Shown here piece by piece: positions 24,131 through 32,889 of a stretch of DNA of 48,902 nt. Position numbers and translations under genes: made by a program. The notes under the pieces were generated by a model that had not been told where the DNA came from, did not search any database, and worked only from the letters and a program-made list of their open reading frames with translations. The first letter of the stretch is position 1. Every line of letters starts with the position of its first letter. The stretch is from Porphyromonadaceae bacterium. Its GTDB lineage: Bacteria; Bacteroidota; Bacteroidia; Bacteroidales; UBA12481. The stretch lies in assembly GCA_007280905.1 (NCBI GenBank), contig QYQM01000010.1:1-48902 (forward strand), written 5' to 3'.

Positions 24131-24150
24131 GGACGCATAATTGCGTCCAT
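24127..24150. repeat. Dispersed palindrome GTAGGGACGCA / TGCGTCC (copy 2)
   Basis: GTAGGGACGCA-TAA-TTGCGTCC overlaps the stop codon of the LamG gene. It is followed by gactataagacgataag, related to the tract at 10440-10500. Confidence 0.65.
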
Positions 24151-24172
24151 GACTATAAGACGATAAGATAAT

Positions 24173-25069
24173 ATGAGGAAACTAAGGTTGTTAATAGTTA
24201 TAGCGATTGGATTGATTGTTCTGCCGCTGCAGGCACAGAACGATCTGTTGGAAATGCTTGATCAGGAAATCAAACCGGTACGGGTTCCCGTTGATGCTAC
24301 TTTTAAATCAACCCGTGTAATCAATTGCCATTCCATCGAACGCATGCAGGCCGGTAACCTTGAATTTCATGTTTCACATCGTTTTGGATTAATCAATAGC
24401 GGTTTTAAGAAATTTTATGGATTAGATGAATCGAGTTCCTATGTCAGCCTGGAGTATGGGGTAACTAATTGGCTGGAAGTAGGTCTGGGCAGAGCAACAG
24501 TGGATGAATCTTTTAACGGTTTTGTCAAACTCAGCCCAATCCGGCAATCAAAGGGTAAGTGGGCCATGCCTGTGAGTGCCTCCCTTTATCTGGCTACAAT
24601 GACTACCACCAAAGATTATCCTGATCCAACCTGGGTCGTTGATGCAATACACCGCAGATCCTTTGTTGCACAGCTCCTTGTGGCCCGAAAATTTGCCCCC
24701 TGGCTGAGCCTGCAGGTTAGCCCCACATTTGTGCATCGGAACATGGTAGCTACATCGCAGGATCCGAATAGGATCTTTGCTCTGGGCTTGGGTGGACGGG
24801 TGAAATTTACCCGTCGGACAGCCCTGTCGGTCGAATATTTCTGGTTAAAAGACCGAAGCTTGCTAACGGGGCCCCCAAGATATAACCCGCTAAGCATTGG
24901 GCTCGATATTGAAACCGGCAGCCATGTGTTTCAGATTTTCGTCACCAATTCATTCAATATTCTTGAACATGGATTTATAGGCGAAACTACACGCTCCTGG
25001 CGCAAAAAGGAACTTCACATCGGTTTTAATATTTCCCGGGTTTTCACTGTTATCAAAAAGAAAACATGA
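24173..25069 (+). CDS. DUF5777 family outer-membrane beta-barrel protein
   Basis: A signal peptide (IAIGLIVLPLQAQ) precedes a 298-residue protein with alternating beta strands. KSTRVINCHSIERMQAGNLEFHVSHRFG and the YVSLEYGVTNWLEVGLGR segment are characteristic of DUF5777, a Bacteroidota family annotated as a barrel. The run of amphipathic strands ends with LHIGFNISRVFTV. The stop overlaps the start of the YceI gene (ATGA), and YceI overlaps the OB-fold gene likewise, so the trio is one translational unit. This set is a recurrent association in the phylum; function is unknown. Confidence 0.75.
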   Translation: MRKLRLLIVIAIGLIVLPLQAQNDLLEMLDQEIKPVRVPVDATFKSTRVINCHSIERMQAGNLEFHVSHRFGLINSGFKKFYGLDESSSYVSLEYGVTNWLEVGLGRATVDESFNGFVKLSPIRQSKGKWAMPVSASLYLATMTTTKDYPDPTWVVDAIHRRSFVAQLLVARKFAPWLSLQVSPTFVHRNMVATSQDPNRIFALGLGGRVKFTRRTALSVEYFWLKDRSLLTGPPRYNPLSIGLDIETGSHVFQIFVTNSFNILEHGFIGETTRSWRKKELHIGFNISRVFTVIKKKT

Positions 25070-25635
25070 GCAAATCCGGCTTCATTTTGCTTTTATTAAC
25101 CATTTTCACTGCGGTTAAGTCCCAGGATAACCTTTGGTTTACCCGGACCGGGCACATCTATTTTATTTCCCATACGGATATTATCGATATAGATGCAAAT
25201 CATTATCAAACCGGTTCTTTCCTGAATATCGCAAGCGGAGAAATAGCTTTAACTCTCCTGATGAAGTCTTTTCAGTTCACCCTACCGCTGGCAGAGGAAC
25301 ATTTTAATGAAAATTATGTGGAATCGGAAAAATTTCCGAAGGCTACTTTTAAAGGAAAAATTCTGGATTTTGATCCGTCAAAACTGCTGAATGATATTGA
25401 TTATAAGGTAGTTATACAAGGTGATCTGGCTATCCATGGGGTAACATCCTCAGTCAGGGAACAGGGCATCCTTCGCAGGTCGGGCAATGAAATCAGGGCT
25501 GTTTCAAGGTTTACTATTCAATTGGATACTTTTAATATCAAAGTTCCGAATATTGTTGAAGATCGCGTTGCTAAAGAGATTCCGATTGATGTTAATTTGA
25601 AATACGAGCCGTATAAAAAGCCTGCGGGGAAATGA
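25066..25635 (+). CDS. YceI-like protein
   Basis: A signal peptide (FILLLLTIFTAVKSQ) is followed by a lipocalin-like YceI domain: RTGHIYFISHTDI, an FQFTLPLAEEHFNENYVES stretch, FPKATFKGKI and LAIHGVTSSV near residue 125. YceI proteins bind isoprenoids or other lipophilic ligands in the periplasm. This one is shorter in the middle than the E. coli type but keeps the order of motifs. Overlaps by four bases at both ends bind it to the DUF5777 and OB-fold genes. Confidence 0.8.
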   Translation: MSKSGFILLLLTIFTAVKSQDNLWFTRTGHIYFISHTDIIDIDANHYQTGSFLNIASGEIALTLLMKSFQFTLPLAEEHFNENYVESEKFPKATFKGKILDFDPSKLLNDIDYKVVIQGDLAIHGVTSSVREQGILRRSGNEIRAVSRFTIQLDTFNIKVPNIVEDRVAKEIPIDVNLKYEPYKKPAGK

Positions 25636-26051
25636 AAAAATCCAATCTTCGGTCCCGAATATTGGGAGGTACACTATTCCTTATTCTCATTGGGGTAGCA
25701 GGCCGGCTTATTTTCCCTCCCTTTGGTAATCTGATGAAGGAACTTCCGGAGGGTAATTTCACTGCCAGCGAATTGTTTCAGGAGTTTACCGGCGACCCGA
25801 CCGATGCTTATATCCGGTTAGCCAACAAAGTGATCATCCTTGAAGGTGAGGTTGCCGCTACCGGTGATGGTTATATCATGGTGGGTAAGGATATGTGCGT
25901 GGTCAGGTGTATCTTCCGGAATTCCATTTATGACCGGAAACCGGATCTCAAAACCGGTGATAGGGTGAACTTGAAGGGTGTCTGCCGGGGGCTGAACATG
26001 ACAGAAGTGCTCGTAACACATTGTATTATACTTAATAAGGCAAAAAAATAA
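25632..26051 (+). CDS. Membrane-anchored OB-fold (tRNA_anti-like) protein
   Basis: A 139-residue protein with an N-terminal membrane anchor (GGTLFLILIGVAGRLIF). The soluble part has the OB-fold pattern of the tRNA_anti-like family: ANKVIILEGEVAATGDGYIMV, then MCVVRCIF and LKTGDRVNLKGVCRGLNM before a hydrophobic last strand. In Bacteroidota such small OB proteins commonly accompany YceI and DUF5777 genes; nucleic acid binding is not implied, since the domain should face the periplasm. Its stop directly abuts the TTG start of mutY. Confidence 0.75.
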   Translation: MKKSNLRSRILGGTLFLILIGVAGRLIFPPFGNLMKELPEGNFTASELFQEFTGDPTDAYIRLANKVIILEGEVAATGDGYIMVGKDMCVVRCIFRNSIYDRKPDLKTGDRVNLKGVCRGLNMTEVLVTHCIILNKAKK

Positions 26052-27092
26052 TTGGACCTCGCTTCCCTTTTATTGACATGGTATGACCAGAATGGTCGTT
26101 CCTTACCCTGGAGGGGTAGCCGGGATCCTTATATCATATGGGTTTCCGAGATAATCTTTCAGCAAACACGAATCGAACAGGGTACCGGTTATTTCCTCCG
26201 GTTTGCAGATCGTTTTCCAACACTGGATTCACTGGCTGGCGGCGAAGAGGATGAGGTGCTTCGGTTATGGCAGGGGCTTGGGTACTATTCACGTGCCCGC
26301 AACCTTCTTTTCACGGCTCGCTATATTCACGAACATCTTGGTGGAAAATTTCCTGAGGATTTCGACTCCATGAAGAAACTCAAGGGCATTGGCGATTATA
26401 CTGCTTCCTGTATTGCCTCGATCTGTTTTCGCCAAACTCATGCAGCCGTGGATGGGAATGTTTATAGAGTGCTGAGCCGGTTATTTGCTGATAGTATGTC
26501 AATTGATACCCAGGCTGGAAAACTCCATTTCAAAAAGTTGGCGCAGCAACTGATCAGCCGGGATCGGCCGGGTGATTTCAACGAAGCGCTCATGGACCTC
26601 GGTGCCACTGTTTGTAAACCGCGATCTCCGTCCTGCTCGATTTGTCCGGTCAACAGCTGGTGCCAGGCCAACGAAAAGAAAATTCAGATGAAATTCCCGG
26701 TAAAGGCGCCAACCCGGGAGAAATCCGGATCGGTTATTAATTATTTGCTGATTAACGCTGAAAATCATATTGTTATCAATAAGCGTAGTGGAAAAGGGAT
26801 ATGGAAAGGACTATATGAACTTCCGATGATCCCGGGTGAACTGGCACCGGTAGATCTGGCTGCAGAATGTCTGGAATTATATGGATTAAAGGTAAATAGC
26901 CTGACGGAAATTCGCCGGGTGAAACACCTGCTTACTCATACTGAGCTTGATATCAGGTTTTATTCGGCTCAAACAAATGCCGTCAATAACCGAACCGATA
27001 ATAATCTTTTATCGGTCCCAATTGGGAAAATTGAGCAATATCCTTTTGCAAAACCGTTAGTCGATTTCCTGAGCAGTCTTCAAGAGAAGTAG
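26052..27092 (+). CDS. mutY: A/G-specific adenine glycosylase MutY
   Basis: A 346-residue base-excision enzyme removing adenine opposite 8-oxoguanine. The N-terminus has LPWR, SEIIFQQT (the QT contact) and the helix-hairpin-helix LKGIGDYTA. AAVDGNVYRVLSR holds the catalytic aspartate, and CKPRSPSCSICPVNSWC gives the Cys-X6-Cys-X2-Cys-X5-Cys iron-sulphur loop. The C-terminal NUDIX-like domain (NYLLINAENHIVINKRSGKGIWKGLYELP) recognises 8-oxoG. The TTG start sits at the base after the preceding stop, and only this start keeps the family N-terminus. The gene converges with the S9 peptidase gene with two bases between stops. Confidence 0.9.
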   Translation: MDLASLLLTWYDQNGRSLPWRGSRDPYIIWVSEIIFQQTRIEQGTGYFLRFADRFPTLDSLAGGEEDEVLRLWQGLGYYSRARNLLFTARYIHEHLGGKFPEDFDSMKKLKGIGDYTASCIASICFRQTHAAVDGNVYRVLSRLFADSMSIDTQAGKLHFKKLAQQLISRDRPGDFNEALMDLGATVCKPRSPSCSICPVNSWCQANEKKIQMKFPVKAPTREKSGSVINYLLINAENHIVINKRSGKGIWKGLYELPMIPGELAPVDLAAECLELYGLKVNSLTEIRRVKHLLTHTELDIRFYSAQTNAVNNRTDNNLLSVPIGKIEQYPFAKPLVDFLSSLQEK

Positions 27093-27094
27093 GT

Positions 27095-29173
27095 TTACTC
27101 TTTCAGGTACTTATCGAGCCAACCGAAAAACTCCCGTTGCCAGAGAATACCATTCTGGGCGGAAAGTACCCAATGGTTTTCCTCCGGAAATAACAGCAAC
27201 CGGGCCGGTATGTTTTTCAGCCGGGCAGCATTAAAGGCTTGCATCCCCTGGGTGTAAGATATCCGGTAGTCTTTTTCTCCGTGAATAACCAGAATTGGCG
27301 TATCCCACTTATCGACAAAGCGATGTGGTGAACTTGCATAACTTCTCTGAGCCACAAGATTTGTGCTGTCCCAATAGGGTCCGCCAAGATCCCAGTTAAC
27401 AAACCACATTTCTTCCGTTTCGAGGTAATTTGCTTCAAGGTTAAAGATGCCATCGTGAGCGATAAAGGCTTTAAATCGTCCGTTATGGTGGCCGGCCAGC
27501 CAATAAATACTAAAGCCTCCATAAGAAGCCCCTACAGCGCCGAGTCGATTTTTGTCAACATAGGGTTCTGCAGCAACGGTATCAATCGCGGAGAAATAGT
27601 CGAGCATATTCTGACCGCCATAATCTCCGGAGATCTGCTCCAGCCACTCCTTGCCGAATCCGGGAAGCCCACGCCGGTTTGGGGCAACGACGATGTATCC
27701 CTTAGCTGCCATGATCTGAAAATTCCATCGGTATGACCAGAACTGGCTCACCGTACTCTGAGGACCGCCTTCGCAAAATAGAAGGGTCGGATATTTCCTC
27801 GAAGGATCAAATCCCGGAGGATATATTACCCAAACCTTCATTTGCTTCTGATCTGTTGTGGTGACCCATCGTGATTCAACGTGTCCCATAGCCAACTGAT
27901 CAAGCAAGGATTTGTTTACGAAGGAAATCTCTTTAGTCTCACCAGTGGCAGGATCCACCCGGTAGATTTCATCGGGTTTCGACATGGAATGGCGTACTGC
28001 AATCAGGCGGTTGCCTGTTGGCAGTACAAGTGAATAATCATGTATACCAGATGTGATCTTGGATATGTCATTGGATTCGAGATTGTAACGATAAATTTCA
28101 TCAGTAGCCTGATAGTCGGAGATAAAATAGATCGATTTGTTATCGTTAGTCCAAACCAGCGATTGAACATTCTGATCAAACTGAGCTGTACCGTCTGTGC
28201 GAGCACCTGTTTGGAAATCAATAATATATAATCTGTTTTTATCAGACTCATATCCATCCCGTTCCATGCTTTCCCAGGCTAAATAGCGGCCATTTGGCGA
28301 AAAAACGGGGTTGATATCATACCCCATCATACCTTCGGTGAGGTTGGTGGTGGTACCTGTACCCAGATCATACTGGTAGAGGTCGGAGTTGGTCGACAGG
28401 GCATAGTCCTTTCCCTGTTTTTTCCTGCAGGTATAAATAATTTTGGTTCCATCGGGCGACCATACAATCTGTTCCATCCCGCCATTTGGTTTCAATGGTG
28501 ATTCCCATGGCTGGCCTTCCATGATGTCAACAATCGCGTCGAGTCGACCCTTATTAACCTGGGCGACAAAAACATGTGTAAAGGTTTCAACCCATTCATC
28601 CCAATGACGGTACATGATATCATCATAAGCCCGCGCATTGGCTTTGGCCAGATCAGGGTATTTATCTTTCAGGTTGGCTTTAACCTTCACCTCTTTAATG
28701 AAGGCTATGCGTTTCTGATCCGGCGAATAATTGAATCCGGATATACCATCTTCAATGTCAGATAATTGCCGTCTTCCTGAACCATCCGGGTTCATTTCCC
28801 AAAGCTGGGTACTTCCTGATTCGCGGCTCAGGTAACCGATCTTTTGACCGTCGGGCCGCCAAACTTCACCAGCTTCATTTACAGCAGTATTCGTGATCGC
28901 TTTTATCGGGCCACCGGCAACAGGCAACAGGTAAAGGTCACGAAAACCCTTATTTTGCTGGATGTTGTAGTAAGTGATGCCAAAAAGGATCTGAGTGCGA
29001 TCGGGGGACAACTGAACATTGCTGATCCGTCCAAACGACCAAAGAACCTCAGGTGTCATCCGGTCAGATGACAGTCGCAGATTTTCAGGCCGGTATCCTA
29101 CCTGTGCTTCTTTTTTGCATCCAAAGGCTGCAATGACAAAAAGAACGGGGATCAATCGGGTTAACCTTATCAT
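27095..29173 (-). CDS. S9-family serine peptidase, lipoprotein
   Basis: The 692-residue protein has a lipoprotein signal (FVIAAFGCKKE, cysteine at 19). Residues 40-420 form a beta propeller with PD40/TolB-type repeats (SPDRTQILF, RPDGQKIGYL, SPDQKRIAFI, SPDGTKIIYT, SPNGRYLAWE). The alpha/beta-hydrolase domain follows, with the nucleophile S550 in GASYGGFS, an aspartate in HGEKDYRIS and a histidine in EENHW. This is the arrangement of acylaminoacyl- or dipeptidyl-peptidase-like S9 enzymes that trim exported peptides. The start lies three bases after the stop of the TPR gene, so both are one transcript. Confidence 0.9.
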   Translation of the reverse strand: MIRLTRLIPVLFVIAAFGCKKEAQVGYRPENLRLSSDRMTPEVLWSFGRISNVQLSPDRTQILFGITYYNIQQNKGFRDLYLLPVAGGPIKAITNTAVNEAGEVWRPDGQKIGYLSRESGSTQLWEMNPDGSGRRQLSDIEDGISGFNYSPDQKRIAFIKEVKVKANLKDKYPDLAKANARAYDDIMYRHWDEWVETFTHVFVAQVNKGRLDAIVDIMEGQPWESPLKPNGGMEQIVWSPDGTKIIYTCRKKQGKDYALSTNSDLYQYDLGTGTTTNLTEGMMGYDINPVFSPNGRYLAWESMERDGYESDKNRLYIIDFQTGARTDGTAQFDQNVQSLVWTNDNKSIYFISDYQATDEIYRYNLESNDISKITSGIHDYSLVLPTGNRLIAVRHSMSKPDEIYRVDPATGETKEISFVNKSLLDQLAMGHVESRWVTTTDQKQMKVWVIYPPGFDPSRKYPTLLFCEGGPQSTVSQFWSYRWNFQIMAAKGYIVVAPNRRGLPGFGKEWLEQISGDYGGQNMLDYFSAIDTVAAEPYVDKNRLGAVGASYGGFSIYWLAGHHNGRFKAFIAHDGIFNLEANYLETEEMWFVNWDLGGPYWDSTNLVAQRSYASSPHRFVDKWDTPILVIHGEKDYRISYTQGMQAFNAARLKNIPARLLLFPEENHWVLSAQNGILWQREFFGWLDKYLKE

Positions 29174-29176
29174 GGG

Positions 29177-30247
29177 TTATTTTTTTAGGGGTTTTCCATC
29201 TTCAATGCGGTTCAAACCTTTGATGGCCAAAGGAAAGTTTGGCTCTATTTCCATGGCTTTCTGATAATCGATTTTTGCCTTAGCAAGCTTGCCATCAAGT
29301 TCATAGCTGAATCCCCGGTTATACCAGGCATCTGCATAATCAGGATTCCGGTCAATGGCTTTCCCAAACCATTTTACTGCCTCTTCAAAATTGCCTTTAT
29401 ATACCATTTCGATGTACCCGCGATTAAAATAGGGATCGGCCTGGGTGCTGTCGATTTTGGAGCTGATAAACTCATATTCCCGCTGGGCTTCATCAAGGAA
29501 GCCATGTTCCTGATAAAATAATCCCAGGAGATAATGCGCTTCATACATATTGGGCTGCAGGTCAATGGCTGATTTCATGTACTGGATTGCCAATGGGTTT
29601 CCCTGGTTTGAATATATTTTACCGGCTTGTATATACGCAGCATAATAATCAGGTTGTTTATCGATGGTAACCTGAAAATTTTTTATTGCGCCCAGAGTGT
29701 CGCTGGTCTCGAGGGCGATCAGGCCCTGAAGAAAGTAAATCTGGGCCAGATCATCATTGATGGGCAGTACTTGCTGGAGCATAAGCTTAGCCTGACCATA
29801 CTCCTTCATATAAAGATGGATTTCTGCCATTTTAAGCATTGCGTCAGTGTTACCCGGAAATTTTTTCAGGCAAACATTCAGCCCTTTTTTTGCACTGTTA
29901 GGCTCACCATTGAAAATATAATATTCTGCCTGACTGATATAATAGCCCGGATCAACAGAATCCATCTTCAGTGCGATTGTAATATCATTCAAAGCCTGAG
30001 TGTAATTCTTCTTTTCAGCGTAGAATTTAGCCCTTTTTGCAAACAGGTCAGGGCTTTTGGGATTTTCCCTTATGAGCTTGTCGAGGACCAGCAGATTCGA
30101 CGAGTCGGGCGCGGCAACCGTTGTTGCCGCATCTCCCGCTTTTCTATCGTTGTTACCTTTGTTCCTGCAAGAGGTCAGAACCAACGCAACCAGGCATAAA
30201 AAGAAAAGAGCCGTCCGAATGACGGCTCCTTTATTAGATTCTAGCAT
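29177..30247 (-). CDS. Tetratricopeptide-repeat lipoprotein
   Basis: The signal [13 protein letters not shown] ends in a lipobox cysteine near residue 27; the rest is a solenoid of about seven TPR units, with clear copies at [40 protein letters not shown] and [20 protein letters not shown]. Such proteins are envelope scaffolds. The only in-frame ATG before the signal is at 30247, so the gene overlaps the recA 3' end by 14 bases, and its signal-peptide codons contain the recA terminator hairpin. It is followed after three bases by the S9 peptidase gene. Without another promoter its expression depends on reading through the terminator. Confidence 0.85.
   Translation of the reverse strand: MLESNKGAVIRTALFFLCLVALVLTSCRNKGNNDRKAGDAATTVAAPDSSNLLVLDKLIRENPKSPDLFAKRAKFYAEKKNYTQALNDITIALKMDSVDPGYYISQAEYYIFNGEPNSAKKGLNVCLKKFPGNTDAMLKMAEIHLYMKEYGQAKLMLQQVLPINDDLAQIYFLQGLIALETSDTLGAIKNFQVTIDKQPDYYAAYIQAGKIYSNQGNPLAIQYMKSAIDLQPNMYEAHYLLGLFYQEHGFLDEAQREYEFISSKIDSTQADPYFNRGYIEMVYKGNFEEAVKWFGKAIDRNPDYADAWYNRGFSYELDGKLAKAKIDYQKAMEIEPNFPLAIKGLNRIEDGKPLKK
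30198..30228 (-). terminator. recA terminator located inside the TPR lipoprotein coding sequence
   Basis: On the minus strand GAGCCGTC (30228-30221), loop ATTCG, GACGGCTC (30215-30208), then TTTTCTTTTT (30207-30198). It begins six bases after the recA stop and encodes residues of the next gene's signal peptide. Confidence 0.8.
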
Positions 30248-31247
30248 TTTTCAGTGCTTCTTTGATTTTTACTGTGATTTCTTCAACCAGTTCCCGGTTG
30301 TCATCGAGCAGCGATTTAACAGAATCACGTCCCTGGCCGAGTTTGGTCTCTCCATATGAAAACCATGAACCCGATTTTTTAATGATATTCAAATCCACGC
30401 CCAGGTCAATTACCTCCCCGATTCGTGAGATTCCTACACCATACAACAGGTCGAACTCGGCTTTTTTGAATGGCGGAGCCACCTTGTTTTTTACAATCTT
30501 CACGCGGGTGCGGTTTCCGGTCATCTCTTCACCGTCCTTAATCTGACCGATCTTTCTGACATCAACCCTCATGGATGCATAGAATTTCAGTGCATTACCA
30601 CCGGTCGTGGTTTCGGGATTGCCAAACATGACTCCGATCTTTTCGCGGAGCTGATTGATGAAAATTACGCAGGTTTTAGTTTTGCTGATGTTACTGGTCA
30701 GCTTTCTTAAGGCCTGCGACATGAGCCGGGCCTGCAGGCCCATCTTGGAATCACCCATTTCGCCTTCGATTTCAGCTCTGGGCGTGAGTGCTGCTACTGA
30801 GTCGATTACTACAATGTCGACCGCACCCGAACGGATCAGGTGATCAGTAATTTCGAGAGCCTGTTCACCATTATCGGGTTGTGAAACCAGCAGGTTGACC
30901 ACATCTACCCCCAGCTTTTCGGCATAATAGCGGTCAAAAGCATGTTCTGCATCAATAAAGGCCGCTGTGCCGCCTTCTTTCTGCGATTCGGCAATGGCAT
31001 GAAGCGCCAGGGTTGTTTTACCGGAAGACTCCGGTCCGAAAATTTCGATTACCCGCCCTTTCGGATAGCCTCCAACTCCTGTGGCTATATCAAGACTGAT
31101 GGAACCTGAAGGGATCGTCGGAATATCCTCGATCGCTTCGCCTCCCATCCGCATGATGGTGCCCTTGCCGTAACTCTTTTCTAACTTTTCGATAGTGAGT
31201 TGCAACGCTTTTTGTTTTTCTTTCTGGATTGAATTGTCTGTTTCCAT
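30234..31247 (-). CDS. recA: Recombinase RecA
   Basis: A full-length 337-residue RecA. Walker [10 protein letters not shown] lies at 71-79, the Walker B region at [18 protein letters not shown], loop L1 at [22 protein letters not shown], the conserved [28 protein letters not shown] block thereafter, and a C-terminal domain ending in an acidic-poor [11 protein letters not shown]. It forms the ATP-dependent filament for homologous recombination and SOS induction. Its transcript probably begins in the 60-base gap after the Bcp gene or upstream of it. A strong intrinsic terminator follows directly. Confidence 0.97.
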   Translation of the reverse strand: METDNSIQKEKQKALQLTIEKLEKSYGKGTIMRMGGEAIEDIPTIPSGSISLDIATGVGGYPKGRVIEIFGPESSGKTTLALHAIAESQKEGGTAAFIDAEHAFDRYYAEKLGVDVVNLLVSQPDNGEQALEITDHLIRSGAVDIVVIDSVAALTPRAEIEGEMGDSKMGLQARLMSQALRKLTSNISKTKTCVIFINQLREKIGVMFGNPETTTGGNALKFYASMRVDVRKIGQIKDGEEMTGNRTRVKIVKNKVAPPFKKAEFDLLYGVGISRIGEVIDLGVDLNIIKKSGSWFSYGETKLGQGRDSVKSLLDDNRELVEEITVKIKEALKNARI

Positions 31248-31308
31248 TTCAAATTTTGATTAGCTGGTAATATAGATGCAGAAAACATGCAAAAATGGAG
31301 AAATGAGA

Positions 31309-31773
31309 TCATTTTTCCATCTCTTTCACAACTTGTTTTGCGTGATCTTTGGTATTCACCTTTTCAATTATACTGGCAATAAGGCCCTTTTCATCGATAA
31401 CAAAGGTGGTTCGTGAAATGCCCATATATTTTTTACCCATGATTTTTTTCTCTCCCCATACCCCATAAGCATTAAGTACCGATTTGTCAGTATCAGATAC
31501 CAGGGCGAACGGTAAATTGAACCTCGTTTTGAATCCCTCATGCGAACTGGCTGAATCAGCACTCACCCCAATCACCTCAAAACCCTTGCTGCGCAAATCA
31601 TCATAACCATCGCGCAAACTGCAAGCTTCAAGGGTGCATCCCGGGGTGTTATCTTTCGGATAGAAAAAGAGGATCACTTTCTTACCCAGGTAATCACTCA
31701 GGCTGCGTGTGACGCCGTCATGGCCGGTAAACGAAAATCCGGGAGCAATATCGCCTATTGTGAGCTTTTCCAT
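31309..31773 (-). CDS. bcp: Thioredoxin-dependent peroxiredoxin, Bcp/PrxQ type
   Basis: The 154-residue protein has the Bcp pattern: ILFFYPKDNTPGCTLEACSLRD with the peroxidatic cysteine and a second cysteine five residues later, the PrxQ arrangement. GVSADSASSHEGFKTRFNLPF and the STFVID-like RTTFVIDEKG complete the thioredoxin fold. It reduces hydroperoxides with electrons from thioredoxin. A TTG two codons upstream is in frame, but the ATG at 31773 is preferred. A perfect -7 box lies 26 bases before it. The gene precedes recA on the same strand by about 60 bases. Confidence 0.92.
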   Translation of the reverse strand: MEKLTIGDIAPGFSFTGHDGVTRSLSDYLGKKVILFFYPKDNTPGCTLEACSLRDGYDDLRSKGFEVIGVSADSASSHEGFKTRFNLPFALVSDTDKSVLNAYGVWGEKKIMGKKYMGISRTTFVIDEKGLIASIIEKVNTKDHAKQVVKEMEK

Positions 31774-31798
31774 AATCAATATAATTTTCGTTAATGTG

Positions 31799-31806
31799 CA
31801 AATATA
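31799..31806 (-). promoter_or_regulatory. -7 promoter element of the Bcp gene
   Basis: TATATTTG on the minus strand matches TAnnTTTG in full, 26 bases before the ATG at 31773. No clear TTTG is at the -33 position. Confidence 0.5.
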
Positions 31807-31865
31807 TCAACTAAATCGGGTTGAATTTCTCCGTCTTTTGGAAGTTTATTAACAGTTGAATATGC

Positions 31866-31892
31866 TTGAGTGAATAAAATTGTCTATTTTGG
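31866..31892 (+). promoter_or_regulatory. Probable promoter of clpS
   Basis: TTG (31866-31868), 16 bases, then TATTTTGG (31885-31892), one mismatch from TAnnTTTG. The ATG at 31914 follows about 20 bases later. Confidence 0.4.
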
Positions 31893-31913
31893 CATTCCTT
31901 TAAAAACAAGCTA

Positions 31914-32198
31914 ATGGGCCGAAATGTTACAAAACGCAACCCCGATACCCGGGATCTGACCAAATTCAGTTCGGGAGAGGAGCATTTCCTTGTTTTACAC
32001 AATGATGATGTGAATACCTTTGATTTCGTAATTGATTCTTTGGTAGAGGTTTGCGGCCATGATCCTATTCAGGCCGAGCAATGTGCATTCATTACCCATC
32101 ATCAGGGGAAATGTGATATTAAAAAAGGTGATGTTATCATCATTAAACCGATGCAGCTGAGTCTTCAGAATCGGGGACTCATGGTGACCATCGATTAA
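31914..32198 (+). CDS. clpS: ATP-dependent Clp protease adaptor ClpS
   Basis: A 94-residue adaptor. FLVLHNDDVNTFDFVIDSLVEVCGHD carries the LxNDDxxTxxFV signature that forms the N-degron pocket, and QAEQCAFITHHQGKCDIKKG matches the helix 3 region with the conserved HxxGK. The protein delivers N-end-rule substrates to ClpAP or, in this phylum, a ClpC/ClpA-type unfoldase. The N-terminal tail of about 20 residues is unstructured as usual. Monocistronic, upstream of tRNA-Ser. Confidence 0.9.
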   Translation: MGRNVTKRNPDTRDLTKFSSGEEHFLVLHNDDVNTFDFVIDSLVEVCGHDPIQAEQCAFITHHQGKCDIKKGDVIIIKPMQLSLQNRGLMVTID

Positions 32199-32222
32199 TT
32201 ATCATTAAGACCTTATCTAAGA

Positions 32223-32253
32223 TTTGTATAATGCGGTAAAAGTTTTACTTTTG
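32223..32253 (+). promoter_or_regulatory. Promoter of tRNA-Ser
   Basis: TTTG (32223-32226), 19 bases, TACTTTTG (32246-32253): both boxes and the spacing fit the Bacteroidota consensus exactly. The tRNA begins 13 bases after the -7 box. The region GCGGTAAAAG / CTTTTGCCGC is also a near-palindrome. Confidence 0.7.
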
Positions 32254-32265
32254 CCGCACTTCTTT

Positions 32266-32353
32266 GGAGAGATGGGTGAGTGGCTGAAACCAGCAGTTTG
32301 CTAAACTGCCGTATGCCTAAAGTATACCGGGGGTTCGAATCCCCCTCTCTCCG
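32266..32353 (+). tRNA. tRNA-Ser(GCT)
   Basis: An 88-base class II tRNA. Acceptor arms GGAGAGA and TCTCTCC pair fully, with G as discriminator. The anticodon arm GCAGT-TTGCTAA-ACTGC gives anticodon GCT (32300-32302), reading AGY serine codons. A long variable arm (tatgcctaaagtata region) and GGGGGTTCGAATCCCCC T arm are present. CCA is not encoded. Confidence 0.95.
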
Positions 32354-32889
32354 CGAGGCGAGTGTGGGTTTGGGTGAGGTGGGTGTGGGTTTGGGTGTGA
32401 GTGTGGGTGTGGCGCGAGAGAGTGAGAGTGAGTGTGGAGGAGCGTTGTAAAAGATTGAAAATATGTTTGACTTTGAAAAACTGGATTTGTATCAGGAGCT
32501 TAAGAAGCTGAACTATATGGTCTATAAAAAGATCAGATCGAGCAGCGGAATTGATCCATACATCATTGACCAGTGGAAGCGTGCCAGTCTGAGTAGCCTG
32601 TTGAATCTGGCCGAAGGAACGGGACGAATGACTTCAGCCGACAAACAGCATTTTTACACAATATCCAGAGGCAGCGTTTTTGAATGTGTTGCCATAATCG
32701 AGTTGACAAAAGATCTTGGATATCTGACGAACGAAGAATATGAAGAGTTTTACCTGGGATATGAGAAAGCATCAAAAATGCTCCTCGGCATGTACCGATC
32801 CCAGGCATAGCACTAACTCACACACTCTCACACGTTCCCGCATCACACTCACACTACACACACAAACACACACCCACACCCACACCCAC
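32354..32889. mobile_element. S23 element: four-helix-bundle gene between complementary GT-rich and AC-rich arms
   Basis: The left arm (32354-32450) is a GT-rich tract of gtgtgggtttggg-type units; the right arm (32812-32889) is the AC-rich complement. GAGGTGGGTG (32376-32385) is the exact reverse complement of CACCCACCTC (32881-32890), and the rest pairs imperfectly. The S23 gene lies between, and the whole sits between two tRNA genes. S23 genes are known from intervening sequences in 23S rRNA that form such stems. Here the host is a tRNA cluster spacer. Confidence 0.55.
32463..32810 (+). CDS. Four-helix bundle protein (S23 / IVP family)
   Basis: A 115-residue all-helical protein: FEKLDLYQELKKLNYMVYKK, the SLSSLLNLAEGTGR segment (the family's I(A)EGxGR motif), DKQHFYTISRGSVFECVAIIE and the GYLTNEEYEEFYLGYEKASKML helix. 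The family was first described in intervening sequences of 23S rRNA genes; its relative Avd accompanies diversity-generating retroelements, but no reverse transcriptase or repeat template is present here. The function of stand-alone copies is unknown. The flanks are complementary low-complexity arms, suggesting that the gene travels as a small unit. Confidence 0.88.
   Translation: MFDFEKLDLYQELKKLNYMVYKKIRSSSGIDPYIIDQWKRASLSSLLNLAEGTGRMTSADKQHFYTISRGSVFECVAIIELTKDLGYLTNEEYEEFYLGYEKASKMLLGMYRSQA

Noticed and set aside
31248-31308. Separate recA promoter in the gap after the Bcp gene
   Set aside because: TTTTTG and TATATTAC occur, but spacing and -7 match are too poor to claim a site.
32354-32889. 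Diversity-generating retroelement (S23 as Avd)
   Set aside because: No reverse transcriptase, template repeat or variable repeat is present in the neighbourhood.
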